DNA of 64,000 nt from the NCBI RefSeq assembly GCF_004514425.2, contig NZ_MYFN02000002.1, forward strand, positions 62,001 to 126,000, given 5' to 3'. The notes below the pieces were generated by a model. The model was not told where the DNA came from. It did no database searches and saw only the letters and a program-made list of their open reading frames with translations. Position numbers and translations under genes: made by a program. The number at the start of each line of letters is the position of its first letter. Within the stretch, counting starts at the first letter, position 1. Positions 38,279 through 49,625 of this stretch are shown here, piece by piece. Origin of the DNA: Shinella sumterensis. GTDB taxonomy: Bacteria > Pseudomonadota > Alphaproteobacteria > Rhizobiales > Rhizobiaceae.

Positions 38279-39156
38279 CGGCCTTTGCCTCCGCGGATTT
38301 CGGAATAGAGGTAGGGGATGATGATCGAGAAGATCATGACCAGCATGATGATCGCCGACGAGGCGCCGATGCCCATCTGGTTGCGGGTGAAGGTGTAGGA
38401 ATACATGAATGTCGCCGGCAGTTCGGTCGCCTGGCCGGGGCCCCCGCCGGTGAGCGCCACGACGAGGTCGTAGGCCTTGATGGCGAGGTGGGCGAGCACG
38501 ACGAAGGCGGACAGGAAGACCGGACGCATCAGGGGAATGATGATGCGGCGGTAGATGGTGGCGGTGGAGGCGCCGTCGATCTGCGCGGCCTTGATGATCT
38601 CGTTGTCGACGCCACGCAGGCCGGCGAGGAACATGGCCATCACGAAGCCGGAGGATTGCCAGACGGCGGCGATGACGACGCAATAGATCGCGTAGTTGCG
38701 GTCCTTGATCCAGGTGAAGGCGAAGCTTTCCCAGCCCCAGAGATGCATGGTGTTCTCAAGCCCGATGCCGGGATCGAGGAACCACTTCCAGGCGGTGCCG
38801 GTCACGATGAAGGAAAGCGCCATCGGATAGAGGTAGATCGGCCGCAGGATGCCTTCGGCGCGGATCTTCTGGTCGAGCAGGATGGCGAGCGCCAGCCCCA
38901 GCACCGAGCAGATGACGATGTAGAGCGAGGCGAAGATCGCGAGATTGGAAACCGCCCGCCACCAGTGCGGCAGGGCCCAGAGTTTGTAATAGTTGCTCAG
39001 TCCCACGAAATTGTAGGACGGCAACATCCTGCTGTCCGTCAGCGACAGGAAGCCCGTATAGGCGATGAAGCCGTAGACGAAGACGAGCACGATGAGGAAA
39101 CTGGGTGCCAGCACGAGCTTCGGCAGAAGCTCTTGCAGCCGGCTTCGGCTATCCAT
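38275..39156 (-). CDS. Sugar ABC transporter permease (MalF type)
   Basis: 293 residues, six membrane segments, EAA loop EIIKAAQIDGASTATIYRRIIIP and the PTYSF-like ELPATFMYSYTFTRNQMGIGASSA. The start at the ATG 39156 gives MDSRSRLQELLPKLVLAP; an upstream ATG at 39204 is possible. Preceded by a 306-bp gap containing palindromic repeats. Confidence 0.9.
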   Translation of the reverse strand: MDSRSRLQELLPKLVLAPSFLIVLVFVYGFIAYTGFLSLTDSRMLPSYNFVGLSNYYKLWALPHWWRAVSNLAIFASLYIVICSVLGLALAILLDQKIRAEGILRPIYLYPMALSFIVTGTAWKWFLDPGIGLENTMHLWGWESFAFTWIKDRNYAIYCVVIAAVWQSSGFVMAMFLAGLRGVDNEIIKAAQIDGASTATIYRRIIIPLMRPVFLSAFVVLAHLAIKAYDLVVALTGGGPGQATELPATFMYSYTFTRNQMGIGASSAIIMLVMIFSIIIPYLYSEIRGGKGR

Positions 39157-39226
39157 GGTCGATACCACCGTTGTTGTTCGCGTGTCGGCGGCGGGGCTAG
39201 GCATATGGGGCACTACGTTGCCGTTT

Positions 39227-39347
39227 CCCCTTCTCCCCGTGGGGAGAAGGTGGCCCGAAAGGTCGGATGAGGGGGCTTGCGCGACAGCTGACGCCAGCGC
39301 CACCCCCTCATCCCGCTGCCGCGACCTTCTCCCCGTCGGGGAGAAGG
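39227..39347. repeat. RIME1-like mosaic palindromic element
   Basis: Two palindromes, CCCCTTCTCCCC-GT-GGGGAGAAGG and CCTTCTCCCC-GTC-GGGGAGAAGG, flank inverted segments GGATGAGGGGG and CCCCCTCATCC. The overall mirror layout with two large palindromes matches the Rhizobium-specific intergenic mosaic elements. Confidence 0.75.
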
Positions 39348-39418
39348 AGCAAGACGCGTTCCCTCAATTCCTATGCGATAATCCTGCCACTGCGATAAGA
39401 AAACGACCCTTCTGATTT

Positions 39419-39443
39419 CCTCTCCCCGTTTGGCGGGGAGAGG
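39419..39443. repeat. Hairpin after sugar-binding protein gene
   Basis: CCTCTCCCCG / CGGGGAGAGG with a 5-base loop, 20 bp beyond the binding-protein stop. Could stabilise the 3' end or act as a partial terminator. Confidence 0.6.
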
Positions 39444-39462
39444 CAAGGTGAGGGCTAGCCCC

Positions 39463-40713
39463 TTACTTCGCGGCCTCGACGGCGGACTTCAGTTCCTCGA
39501 CGGCTTCCTCGGAGGAAAGCTCGCCGTTGAACTGGCGGGTCACGACGTCGTAGATCGCGTTCTTGACGGAAGCCGGATTGGCGTGGCCGTGGGCCATGGA
39601 GCCGTAGAGCGTGCCGTTGGCGTTCGCTTCCGCCAGATCCTTGATGGCCTTCTTGCCGCAGGCGTCGAAGGCTTCGTCCGAGACATCGGTACGGGCCGGT
39701 GCGGAACCCTTGACCACGTTGAAGGCCGACTGGAAGGTCGGGCTTTCGATGGCCGAGGCCATGACGAGCTGGGCCGGAACCTTGTCAGCCGCGACCTTGA
39801 ACATCGCGAACTGGTCGGAGTTGAAGGTGACAGAGCCCTGCGTGCCCGGATAGCGCATGCAGACGAAATCCTCGCCGGGCTTCTTGCCGGCCTTGATGAA
39901 TTCGCCCTTGGCCCAGTCACCCATGAACTGAACGCCGGCCTTGCCTTCGATGACCATGGCGGATGCCAGGTTCCAGTCGCGGCCCGAGAAGTTGTCGTCC
40001 ACGTAGGAGCGCAGCTTCGTCATGCGGTCGAAGGCTTCCTTCATCTGGGCGCTGCCCAGCGTTTCCGGATCGAGATCGATGAAGGCCTTCTTGTAGAAGT
40101 CGTTGCCGAAGGAGAGCACGACCGCGTCGAAGATCGTCGCGTCCTGCCACGGCTGACCGCCATGGGCGACCGGCGTGATGCCCTGTTCCTTGAACTTGTC
40201 GAGCAGGGCGACGAGTTCGTCCCAGTTCGTCGGCTCCTTGCCGCCGGCCTTGTCGAGGGCCGCCTTGTTGATCCACATCCAGTTGGTGGAGTGAACGTTG
40301 ACGGGTGCGGCGATCCAGTGGCCGTCGTACTTGGAGAACTGCTGCAGAGCCGTCGGGATGACCTTGTCCCAGCCTTCCTTGTTGGCGACCTCATCCAGAT
40401 TGCCGAGAGCGCCTTCCTTGGCCCAGTCGAGGATGTCGAAGCCGAGCATCTGCACGGCGGTCGGCGCATTGCCGGCCGTGACGCGGGCGCGCAGCACGGT
40501 CATGGCTTCCGTACCGCCGCCGCCGGCAACCGGCATGTCGGTCCAGGTGATGCCCTTGGATTCGAGGTCCTTCTTGAGGACTTCGAGCGCTGCGGCTTCG
40601 CCGCCCGAGGTCCACCAGTGCAGCACTTCCACATTCTCGGCGGCGCGAGCGGCGGTGCCGCCCAGGCCCATCATGACCGCGGCGATCGCGGTGGTCGTCA
40701 CAAACTTGCGCAT
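39463..40713 (-). CDS. Sugar ABC transporter substrate-binding protein
   Basis: 416 residues with a signal peptide ([20 protein letters not shown]), no lipobox Cys. The family-1 binding fold shows [19 protein letters not shown] at the mature N-terminus, [23 protein letters not shown] and [13 protein letters not shown]. Related to glucose/mannose-type binding proteins by eye. First gene of the leftward importer and oxidoreductase operon, with a LacI-type operator in its leader. Confidence 0.93.
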   Translation of the reverse strand: MRKFVTTTAIAAVMMGLGGTAARAAENVEVLHWWTSGGEAAALEVLKKDLESKGITWTDMPVAGGGGTEAMTVLRARVTAGNAPTAVQMLGFDILDWAKEGALGNLDEVANKEGWDKVIPTALQQFSKYDGHWIAAPVNVHSTNWMWINKAALDKAGGKEPTNWDELVALLDKFKEQGITPVAHGGQPWQDATIFDAVVLSFGNDFYKKAFIDLDPETLGSAQMKEAFDRMTKLRSYVDDNFSGRDWNLASAMVIEGKAGVQFMGDWAKGEFIKAGKKPGEDFVCMRYPGTQGSVTFNSDQFAMFKVAADKVPAQLVMASAIESPTFQSAFNVVKGSAPARTDVSDEAFDACGKKAIKDLAEANANGTLYGSMAHGHANPASVKNAIYDVVTRQFNGELSSEEAVEELKSAVEAAK

Positions 40714-40815
40714 CGTTTTCCTCCCGGTTGCAAGTTCAAGGGCGAGAACCTCCTCCCGCCGATGTCCCCGACGCATGCGGCGTCGGAATTGTCTCTCTGG
40801 CTCAATGCCGGTGTA

Positions 40816-40835
40816 ATTTAAAACGTTGTAAATTT
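40816..40835. promoter_or_regulatory. LacI-type operator, sugar operon side
   Basis: ATTTAAAACGTTGTAAATTT, centred on AACGTT, the CG-centred dyad typical of LacI-family operators. It lies about 105 bp before the binding-protein start. Confidence 0.65.
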
Positions 40836-40944
40836 CCGAAGTCAAGACGCTGTGGCTTAGCGTCCGGTCACGATTTCAGAAGGCCTGTCATTCGGGATGG
40901 CAGCCCATTTTTAGGGCGGGGCCAAACATTGTGCACTGCATTGC

Positions 40945-40958
40945 AAACGTTATAAATT
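40945..40958. promoter_or_regulatory. LacI-type operator, regulator side
   Basis: AAACGTTATAAATT, a second copy of the core found at 40816-40835 (13 of 14 bases shared). Probably gives autoregulation of the divergent regulator. Confidence 0.6.
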
Positions 40959-41041
40959 CCTGTGCGCTGCAAGATTGCAGAGCTTCGGGCGCCTCGATAT
41001 GGTGCGGGCGATTGATCGTCCCCAGCCGAAGAATTGCAGCC

Positions 41042-42094
41042 GTGTCTCCAACCGAAAAGTCCGCCGTCCGAGAAGCCGTTTCGAATGTCTCCCGGGCGGG
41101 CAAGCCGACGCTGAAAACCATTGCCGAGATGACGGGCCTTGCCATCACGACGGTCTCTCGGGCGCTCGGCAATGCGCCGCAGATTTCGGAGAGCACGCGC
41201 CGCCGCGTTCATGCGGTCGCTGCCGAAATCGGCTACCTGCCGGATCGCGCCGCCCAGCGTCTCAAGACCGGCCGTACCAACGTCATCTCCGTGCTGCTCG
41301 ACCCGCACGAGGAAATCCTCGGCTTCGGCACCTCGATCATGCATGGGCTTGCGCGCGCTTTGCAGGCGACGTCCTACCACCTTATCGTCACGCCGAACTT
41401 TCTCGACGGCAGCAATGTCGATGCCGTCAACTACATCATCCGCAACGGCATGGCCGACGGCCTGATCTTTTCGCGCACCGAGCCTTTCGATCCACGCGTG
41501 CGGCTGCTTCTGGAAAACGGCTTTCCCTTCGTGACCCATGGGCGCACGGAATTCTCCACGCCGCATGCCTTCGTCGACTACGACAACTTCGCCTTCGCCT
41601 ATGAAGCGACCAAGCGGCTGATCGCCAAGGGACGGCGCAAGGTCACGATCATCCTGCCGCCCCGGCGGCTGACGTTCCACCAGTATATGCTGCACGGCTT
41701 CATGACCGCCGTGCGCGAGGCGGGAGTCGCTTACGAGATCCCCGAGACGCTCGATCTCGACAGCCCCGCCGACATGATCCGCGACCACGTGCGCCGCCGC
41801 AGCGCCGAGCCCGACCCGCCGGACGGTTATACCTGTCCCGGCGAGGTCTCCGCGCTCGCGACCATTACCGGCATGAGCGACAATGGCCTCACGCTCTGCG
41901 CGGAATACGATATCGTCGCCAAGCAGACGTCGCGCCTGCTCAGCCAGATCCAGCCGAAGGTCGAGACCATCTACGAAGACCTGCCGGCTGCCGGCGAAGC
42001 GATGGGGAGGCTGCTCTTGCGCCGCATTGCCGGCGAGAACGCCGAAGACCTGACCATGCTGCTGGGACCGCAATTCGGCTTCCCGACGCCCTGA
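41042..42094 (+). CDS. LacI family transcriptional regulator
   Basis: 350 residues. After about 20 unstructured residues comes the helix-turn-helix (PTLKTIAEMTGLAITTVSRALGN), a hinge helix (LPDRAAQRLKTGRTN) and a periplasmic-binding-protein-like sensor domain. A GTG at 41042 was taken as start, but its ribosome-binding site is weak and the exact start is uncertain. Divergent from the sugar operon, with shared operators in between, so it is very probably that operon's repressor. Inducer unknown. Confidence 0.87.
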   Translation: MSPTEKSAVREAVSNVSRAGKPTLKTIAEMTGLAITTVSRALGNAPQISESTRRRVHAVAAEIGYLPDRAAQRLKTGRTNVISVLLDPHEEILGFGTSIMHGLARALQATSYHLIVTPNFLDGSNVDAVNYIIRNGMADGLIFSRTEPFDPRVRLLLENGFPFVTHGRTEFSTPHAFVDYDNFAFAYEATKRLIAKGRRKVTIILPPRRLTFHQYMLHGFMTAVREAGVAYEIPETLDLDSPADMIRDHVRRRSAEPDPPDGYTCPGEVSALATITGMSDNGLTLCAEYDIVAKQTSRLLSQIQPKVETIYEDLPAAGEAMGRLLLRRIAGENAEDLTMLLGPQFGFPTP

Positions 42095-42141
42095 GCGGGC
42101 GGCGCGGCCGGTCCCATTCCTGGTTGTCGGGGCCATCCGGT

Positions 42142-43653
42142 TCATCGCGGCATCCACCAGCCGGTGCGTGCGCCGATATGCATGTTGAGCGTCTTGGTTT
42201 CCGTGTAGTCCTCCACCGCATGACGGCCGAGTTCGCGGCCGAGGCCCGATTGGCGGTAGCCGCCGAAGGGCAGTTCGGACGCACCGTCCATGAAGGTGTT
42301 CATCCAGACCGTGCCGGCGCGCACCTTGCGGCCGATGGTCAGGCAGGTGTCGAAATCGCGGCTCCAGACGCCGGCGGACAGGCCGTAGTCGATGGCGTTT
42401 GCAATGCGGATCGCCTCTTCCGTCGTGTCGAATGTCAGCACCGACAGGACCGGTCCGAAAACCTCTTCGCGGGCGACGGCCATATCGGGCTTGACGCCGG
42501 AGAGGATCGTCGGCGCCATGAACTGGCCGAGACCGAGATCGAGCGCGCCGCCACCGAGTGCGACCGAGGCGCCGGCCTTCGACGCGCTGTCGACATAGGC
42601 GCCGATCTTGTCGAGATGCTGCGGCGTGATGATCGCGCCGACCTGGGTCGTGGGATCGAGCGGATCGCCGACCTTGACCTTCTTCGCGAGTTCCGCGATG
42701 CGCGCCGTCACGTCATGCGCGATGGACGCGTGCAGGATCAGCCGCGAGCCGGCATTGCAGCATTCGCCGGCATTGAAATAGGCGCCGAAGACGGCGGCGT
42801 CGACGAAGGCGTCGAGATCGGCATCCGGGAAGACGATCTGCGGGTTCTTGCCGCCGAGTTCCAGCGAGACCTTCTTGAGCGTCTGCGCTGCATTGGCCAT
42901 GGTGAGACGGCCGACACCGGTGGAGCCGGTGAAGGAAACCATGTCGACATCGGGATGCGTCGTCATCACGCTGCCTACCTCCGGGCCGGTGCCGGTGACG
43001 ATGTTGACGACGCCGGCGGGCACGCCGGCCTCGATGAGGATTTCGCCGAGAACCAGCGTGGAGCCGGAGGTCATCTCCGAAGGCTTCACGACCGTCGTGC
43101 AGCCTGCCGCCAGCGCAAAAGGTAACTTCTGGCTTACGATCAGGAAGGGGAAGTTCCACGGCGTGATGATCGAGACGACGCCGATGGCCTCGCGCAGCAC
43201 GACGCCGAGCGTGCCATCGCCGAGCGTGTTGTAGCTTTCGCCGTGCAGGTCGCGGGCGAGGGCCGCGGCATAGCGCCAGATATCCACGGCGCCGCCCAGC
43301 TCGGCCTTGGCCTGGCTGATCGGCTTGCCGCTTTCGATCGTGTCGAGAAACGCCAGTTCGTCCGCGCGTGCGGCGATGAGGTCTGCGGCCTTGAGTAAGA
43401 TGTTGGAGCGCTCCGCCCCGGTCATGTTGGGCCATGGGCCGTTGTCGAAGGCTCTCCGCGCGGCGGCTATCGCGCGCTCGGCATCGGCCTTCGTGCCGGC
43501 CGGATAGCGGCTGACGACGACGCCATGACCGGGCGCGACGCGCTCGATTGCGCTGCCAGCACCTTGCGTCCACGCCCCGTCGATCAGCATGCGGAAATCG
43601 CGTGCCTTGAAGTTCTCCAGCGCCTTCGGCTTCACATGCGCGGTCATCACCAT
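42142..43653 (-). CDS. Aldehyde dehydrogenase family protein
   Basis: 503 residues. ITPWNFPF, FTGSTGVGR, general-base Glu in ELGGKNPQ and catalytic Cys in GECCNAGSR (about residue 300), with EEVFGPVLS and PFGGYRQSGLGRE. Oxidises an aldehyde to an acid with NAD(P). Starts within the end of the enoyl-CoA hydratase gene (ATG at 43653 or 43647), so it is coupled. Last gene of the LacI-Gfo/Idh-CoA-transferase operon. Confidence 0.93.
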   Translation of the reverse strand: MVMTAHVKPKALENFKARDFRMLIDGAWTQGAGSAIERVAPGHGVVVSRYPAGTKADAERAIAAARRAFDNGPWPNMTGAERSNILLKAADLIAARADELAFLDTIESGKPISQAKAELGGAVDIWRYAAALARDLHGESYNTLGDGTLGVVLREAIGVVSIITPWNFPFLIVSQKLPFALAAGCTTVVKPSEMTSGSTLVLGEILIEAGVPAGVVNIVTGTGPEVGSVMTTHPDVDMVSFTGSTGVGRLTMANAAQTLKKVSLELGGKNPQIVFPDADLDAFVDAAVFGAYFNAGECCNAGSRLILHASIAHDVTARIAELAKKVKVGDPLDPTTQVGAIITPQHLDKIGAYVDSASKAGASVALGGGALDLGLGQFMAPTILSGVKPDMAVAREEVFGPVLSVLTFDTTEEAIRIANAIDYGLSAGVWSRDFDTCLTIGRKVRAGTVWMNTFMDGASELPFGGYRQSGLGRELGRHAVEDYTETKTLNMHIGARTGWWMPR

Positions 43654-44426
43654 TCTCCCTTGAAATCTGCGGGGCGCTTGCCCGTGAAGGCGGCGACACC
43701 CTCCTTGAGGTCCCCGGTCTTGGCGACGAGGATGGAGCCGAGCGCTTCCACCGCCGCGCCGTTATCCTCACCATTCGCCACGGAAATCATCAGCTTGGAA
43801 ATTTCCGTCGCGGCCGGCCCGCGTGCAGCGATGCGGGCTGCATAGGCCCGGGCCGCGTCAACGGCCGTGCCCGTTTCGACGACTTGATCGACGATGCCGA
43901 GCGCCAGGGCCTCCGCTGCCGTCAGCACCTCGCCGCCCAGCAACATGCGCCGCACGGCTTGTGCGCCGAAGCGCTTGACCAGCCGTTGTGTGCCGGACCA
44001 GCCGGGCACCATGCCGAGACCGGCCTCCGGCAGGCCGATCTTCACCTGTGTTTCGGCGATGCGGATATCGGCGACGGCCGCCAGTTCCAGCCCGCCGCCC
44101 AGCGCGTGTCCGTTGACCGCGGCGATCAGCGGCATGCGCAGCGTCGCCAGCCGTTCGAAGACCCGGTGGCCGAAGCGCACCCAGGCGTGGCCGAACTCAT
44201 TGGCCTCCATGCCAGCCCAGGCGCGGATGTCCCCACCGGCGGAGAACGCCTTGCCCTCGCCGGTGAGGATCGCGACGCGCACGGCGGCGTTGGCTTCGAC
44301 GTCGTCGCAGGCGGCGGAAAGTTCCTTCAGCATGTCGATGTCGAAGGCATTCGCCTTTTCCGGCCGCGCGACGGTCATGATCGCAACGGCGCCCTCGACG
44401 CTCACCCTGATGCGCGGCTCAGCCAT
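43647..44426 (-). CDS. Enoyl-CoA hydratase/isomerase family protein
   Basis: 259 residues of the crotonase fold. The oxyanion-hole stretch KAFSAGGDIRAW and NGHALGGGLELAA, then GLPEAGLGMVPGWSGTQRL. Both Glu residues that act in enoyl-CoA hydratases are present (in LELA and LPEAGL), so hydration of an enoyl-CoA is feasible. Overlaps the upstream CoA-transferase by 8 bases. Works on the CoA ester made by that enzyme (inference). Confidence 0.9.
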   Translation of the reverse strand: MAEPRIRVSVEGAVAIMTVARPEKANAFDIDMLKELSAACDDVEANAAVRVAILTGEGKAFSAGGDIRAWAGMEANEFGHAWVRFGHRVFERLATLRMPLIAAVNGHALGGGLELAAVADIRIAETQVKIGLPEAGLGMVPGWSGTQRLVKRFGAQAVRRMLLGGEVLTAAEALALGIVDQVVETGTAVDAARAYAARIAARGPAATEISKLMISVANGEDNGAAVEALGSILVAKTGDLKEGVAAFTGKRPADFKGEW

Positions 44427-46032
44427 GGTTGTCCCTCGCCAGTGTGCGCGGGGCCTTCTGCGGCAGCGTCAGGCCGATCGGCGCATCCGTGAAGAGCGCG
44501 GCGTCCATCACCTTCATATCCGGCGAGACGATGAGATCGAATTCCGACTGGTCGAGGATATGGGCCTGGAGATCGACGCCGGGCGCGATTTCGGTCAGCA
44601 CGATGCCTGCGGGCGTCAGCTTCAGCACGCAGCGCTCGGTGACATAGGTGATGTCCTGACCCTGCGCGACGCCGCGCGGGCCCGAGAAGGTGACATGCTC
44701 GACGGCATCGACCAGCTTCTTGAGCTTGCCTTCCTTCTCGATGACGAGCTTGCCGTTCTCGATGGCGAGCTTCGCGCCGGCATTGAACATGCCGGAAAAG
44801 ACGATCTTCTTCGCCCGCGCCGTGATGTCCACGAAGCCGCCGGCGCCGGCCGTCACATGCGGCCGGAAGGAAAGCTTCGAGACATTGACCGAGCCATCCT
44901 TGCCGATCTCCAGGAAGGACAGCAGCGACGCATCGAAGCCCGCGCCCTGGAAATAGGTGAACTGGTAGGGAGAGGGCATGAAGGCATCGGCGTTCGAGGC
45001 GCAGCCGAAGGCGAAGTCGAGCAGCGGCACGCCGCCAACGGCACCCTGTTCGATCACCCAGGTCACCGCGCCGTGCAGACCCTCTTCCAGCAGGATGCGG
45101 GGCACGTTGGCGGAAATGCCGAAGCCGAGATTGACGGCGCTGCCCGCCTCGAGCTCCTGCGCGACACGACGGGCGATGACCTTCTGGATGTTGAATTCAG
45201 GCACGCGGAATGTGTCCAGCGGCCGGAAGATCTCGCCTGAAATGGCGGGATCGTAGAGCGTCTGCGTCGTCTGTTTCTGGTCCGGATCGACGACGATATA
45301 GTCGACCAGCACGCCGGGGACGCGCACGTCGTGCGGCTTGAGCGCGCCATCCTTGGTGATGCGCTTGACCTGCGCGATGACGATGCCGCCATTGTTGCGG
45401 GCGGCCAGCGCCTGGTCGAGCCCGCCGAGATAGGCGCCCTCATGTTCATAGGTCAGGTTGCCGCGCTCGTCGGCCGTCGTGGCGCGGATGATCGCCACCT
45501 GCGGTGCTATGGCCTTGAAATAAAGCCATTCCTCGCCGGCAAAGGTGATCTTCTCCACCACCGGTTCCTGCGACGCCGCGGCATTCATGGCGCAGCCTTC
45601 GCGGGTGGGATCGACGAAGGTTTCGAGGCCGACCTTGGTGATGACGCCGGGCCGCTTGGCGGCGGCCTCGCGATGCATGTCGAAGAGAATCCCCGAGGGG
45701 ATATTGTAGGCGGGAATCTCGTTGCCGGTGATCATCTGCCAGATCAGAGGCGGCTCGGACGAGGAGGGGCCGGAGGGATAGGAGCCGCCGATGATCTTCT
45801 TCAGGAGGCCCTTCCGGGCGATATGGTCGACACCCTTGATGCCGCTCATGTCGCCGGCTGCGATCGGGTGCAGCGTGGTGATGTTCCTGGGGTGGCCGGT
45901 CTCTTCGAAACGCGCGCCGATCGCCTGCAACATGAGGTCCGGGCAGCCGAGGCCCGACGACGAGGAGACCGAAACGACGGCTTCGTCGGGAATGAGGTCT
46001 GCGGCCTCGCGCGGTGTGATGTGCTTGCCCAT
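44419..46032 (-). CDS. Acyl-CoA:acetate/3-ketoacid CoA-transferase family
   Basis: 537 residues, fused alpha and beta halves as in propionate CoA-transferase/YdiF. NITTLHPIAAGDM and SYPSGPSSSEPPLI in the N-terminal half, NLGFGISANVP and the catalytic-Glu motif VIEQGAVGGVP in the C-terminal half. Moves CoA onto a carboxylic acid. The ATG at 46032 was taken rather than 46056. It lies 20 bp after the Gfo/Idh gene. Confidence 0.9.
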   Translation of the reverse strand: MGKHITPREAADLIPDEAVVSVSSSSGLGCPDLMLQAIGARFEETGHPRNITTLHPIAAGDMSGIKGVDHIARKGLLKKIIGGSYPSGPSSSEPPLIWQMITGNEIPAYNIPSGILFDMHREAAAKRPGVITKVGLETFVDPTREGCAMNAAASQEPVVEKITFAGEEWLYFKAIAPQVAIIRATTADERGNLTYEHEGAYLGGLDQALAARNNGGIVIAQVKRITKDGALKPHDVRVPGVLVDYIVVDPDQKQTTQTLYDPAISGEIFRPLDTFRVPEFNIQKVIARRVAQELEAGSAVNLGFGISANVPRILLEEGLHGAVTWVIEQGAVGGVPLLDFAFGCASNADAFMPSPYQFTYFQGAGFDASLLSFLEIGKDGSVNVSKLSFRPHVTAGAGGFVDITARAKKIVFSGMFNAGAKLAIENGKLVIEKEGKLKKLVDAVEHVTFSGPRGVAQGQDITYVTERCVLKLTPAGIVLTEIAPGVDLQAHILDQSEFDLIVSPDMKVMDAALFTDAPIGLTLPQKAPRTLARDNHG

Positions 46033-46052
46033 TGTCCGTTCCGAATTTCGTC

Positions 46053-48097
<2,045 letters not shown>

Positions 48098-48142
48098 CCT
48101 CCCGACATCGAGCTTTTCGCTCGCTTGTTGGCGGGTAATTAA

Positions 48143-48156
48143 TTGGAACGTTCCAA
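48143..48156. promoter_or_regulatory. LacI-type operator before the regulator operon
   Basis: TTGGAACGTTCCAA, a perfect 14-bp palindrome with the central CG of LacI-family operators, 46 bp upstream of the regulator start. Confidence 0.75.
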
Positions 48157-48320
48157 ATATGTCAAGTGGATTTTCAGCATCTTGGTGTCGTCGATCTTCT
48201 TTAAGGCATCCTGTCGCGCGACGTCAGTGCATCCACGCGCATTTCGGCGGTTTTGATGAAGAGGGCCGTATCGTGACGCAGGTAAGCGCCATGGGTGCGA
48301 AGATCGCAATGCCTCTTGAA

Positions 48321-48339
48321 ATTTGGAACGATCTAAATT
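48321..48339. promoter_or_regulatory. LacI-type operator before DUF993
   Basis: ATTTGGAACGATCTAAATT, an imperfect copy of the operator at 48143-48156, 31 bp before the DUF993 start. It points to co-regulation of the divergent units. Confidence 0.65.
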
Positions 48340-48369
48340 ATTGCGCTTGAAAACCCTTGGGAGGATGTC

Positions 48370-49536
48370 GTGTCAATCAGCCTTTCCCTGCCGCTCGCCG
48401 ATGGCGGAACAGAAGCCTATGCCTTGGTGGGCACGCCCACACCGCGCCCGGCAGCCACGCCGTCGTTCAACCGCATCGCCTATGCCGCCGCGCATGTGGT
48501 TTCCGATCCGCGCCGCGATACCCGGCCTTGGGAGGCGCCGGCCATCGACTGGGAGCGCACGATGGCCTTTCGCCATCACCTCTGGTCGCTCGGCTTTCGC
48601 ATTGCCGAGGCGATGGACACCTCACAGCGCGGCATGGGGCTCGACTGGGCCGGTGCGCAGGAACTGATCCGCCGCTCGCTCGCCGAAGCAAGGGCGGTGC
48701 CGGGCGCGGACCTCGCTTGCGGTGCCGGCACGGATCACCTCAACCCGGCGGATGCCCGTTCCCTTGATGATGTCATCAGGGCCTATGAGGAGCAGGTCGG
48801 TTTTGTCGAAAAGCAGGGTGGGCGCCCCATCATGATGGCAAGCCGGGCGCTGGCGCGCATCGCTCGCTCGCCGGACGACTACCGCAAGGTCTATGGCGGA
48901 ATTCTCGGCCAGGCGAAGGACAGGGTCGTGCTGCACTGGCTGGGCGACATGTTCGATCCGCAACTGCGGGGTTACTGGGGCTCGCAGAATTTCGAGCCGG
49001 CACTCGATACGGTCATCTCGATCATCGAGGAGAACCGCGCCAAGGTCGAAGGCATCAAGATCTCCCTGCTCGACAATGCCTACGAAGTGGCGCTGCGCAA
49101 TCGCCTGCCGGAAGGGGTGCTCTGCTTCACGGGTGACGACTTCAACTATGCCGAACTGATCGAAGGCGACGGGGTGAAGTACAGCCACGCACTGCTCGGC
49201 ATCTTCGATGCCGTCGCGCCGCAGGCCTCGCAGGCATTGGCTTCGCTTGCGGCAGGCGACGTGGCAACGTTCCGGGCCGTTATCGAACCGACGGTTCCGC
49301 TGTCGCGCAAGATCTTCGAAGCGCCGACGCAGTATTACAAGGCCGGCGTCGTCTTCCTTGCCTGGCTGAATGGCCACCAGGATCATTTCACCATGCCGGC
49401 CGGCATGCAGTCCGCCCGCGGTGTCGTGCATTATGCGGATGTTTTCCGTCTGGCCGACAAGGCCAATGTGCTCGACAAGCCGGAGCTGGCGGCCGCACGG
49501 ATGAAAAGCCTGATGACGGTGCTCGGCGTTTCCTGA
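48370..49536 (+). CDS. DUF993 family protein (DapA-like TIM barrel)
   Basis: 388 residues. Matches DUF993, annotated by similarity as a dihydrodipicolinate-synthase-like barrel. A Lys in VEGIKISLLDN is placed like the Schiff-base Lys of DapA/aldolase-type enzymes, followed by GVLCFTGDDFNYAEL. Probably cleaves or condenses a keto-acid sugar derivative; substrate unknown. The GTG start follows GGGAGG at 5 bases. Shares operators with the LacI/Gfo-Idh/CoA-transferase operon across the intergenic region. Confidence 0.85.
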   Translation: MSISLSLPLADGGTEAYALVGTPTPRPAATPSFNRIAYAAAHVVSDPRRDTRPWEAPAIDWERTMAFRHHLWSLGFRIAEAMDTSQRGMGLDWAGAQELIRRSLAEARAVPGADLACGAGTDHLNPADARSLDDVIRAYEEQVGFVEKQGGRPIMMASRALARIARSPDDYRKVYGGILGQAKDRVVLHWLGDMFDPQLRGYWGSQNFEPALDTVISIIEENRAKVEGIKISLLDNAYEVALRNRLPEGVLCFTGDDFNYAELIEGDGVKYSHALLGIFDAVAPQASQALASLAAGDVATFRAVIEPTVPLSRKIFEAPTQYYKAGVVFLAWLNGHQDHFTMPAGMQSARGVVHYADVFRLADKANVLDKPELAAARMKSLMTVLGVS

Positions 49537-49549
49537 GATAGCTGTGGAT

Positions 49550-49569
49550 GACCGGCCGTTTGGCCGGTC
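49550..49569 (+). terminator. Hairpin after DUF993
   Basis: Perfect 8-bp stem GACCGGCC / GGCCGGTC with a GTTT loop, 13 bp after the stop. No T-run follows, so termination is only suggested. Confidence 0.4.
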
Positions 49570-49625
49570 GATCGCGCCGTCAGGCGTTAAACTCCCGGTC
49601 TCGAAATGTGTGACGGGAGCAGGAT

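Larger units (their letters stand above)
39157..39462. other. Intergenic region with RIME-like repeats inside the sugar operon
   Basis: No gene. Contains the mirrored element at 39227-39347 and a hairpin at 39419-39443. The hairpin next to the binding-protein stop may reduce read-through, letting the binding protein be made in excess over the membrane subunits. Confidence 0.7.
40714..41041. other. Divergent control region of sugar operon and lacI-type gene
   Basis: No gene. It holds both promoters and two copies of an AAACGTTnTAAATT operator, one near each transcription unit. Confidence 0.7.
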
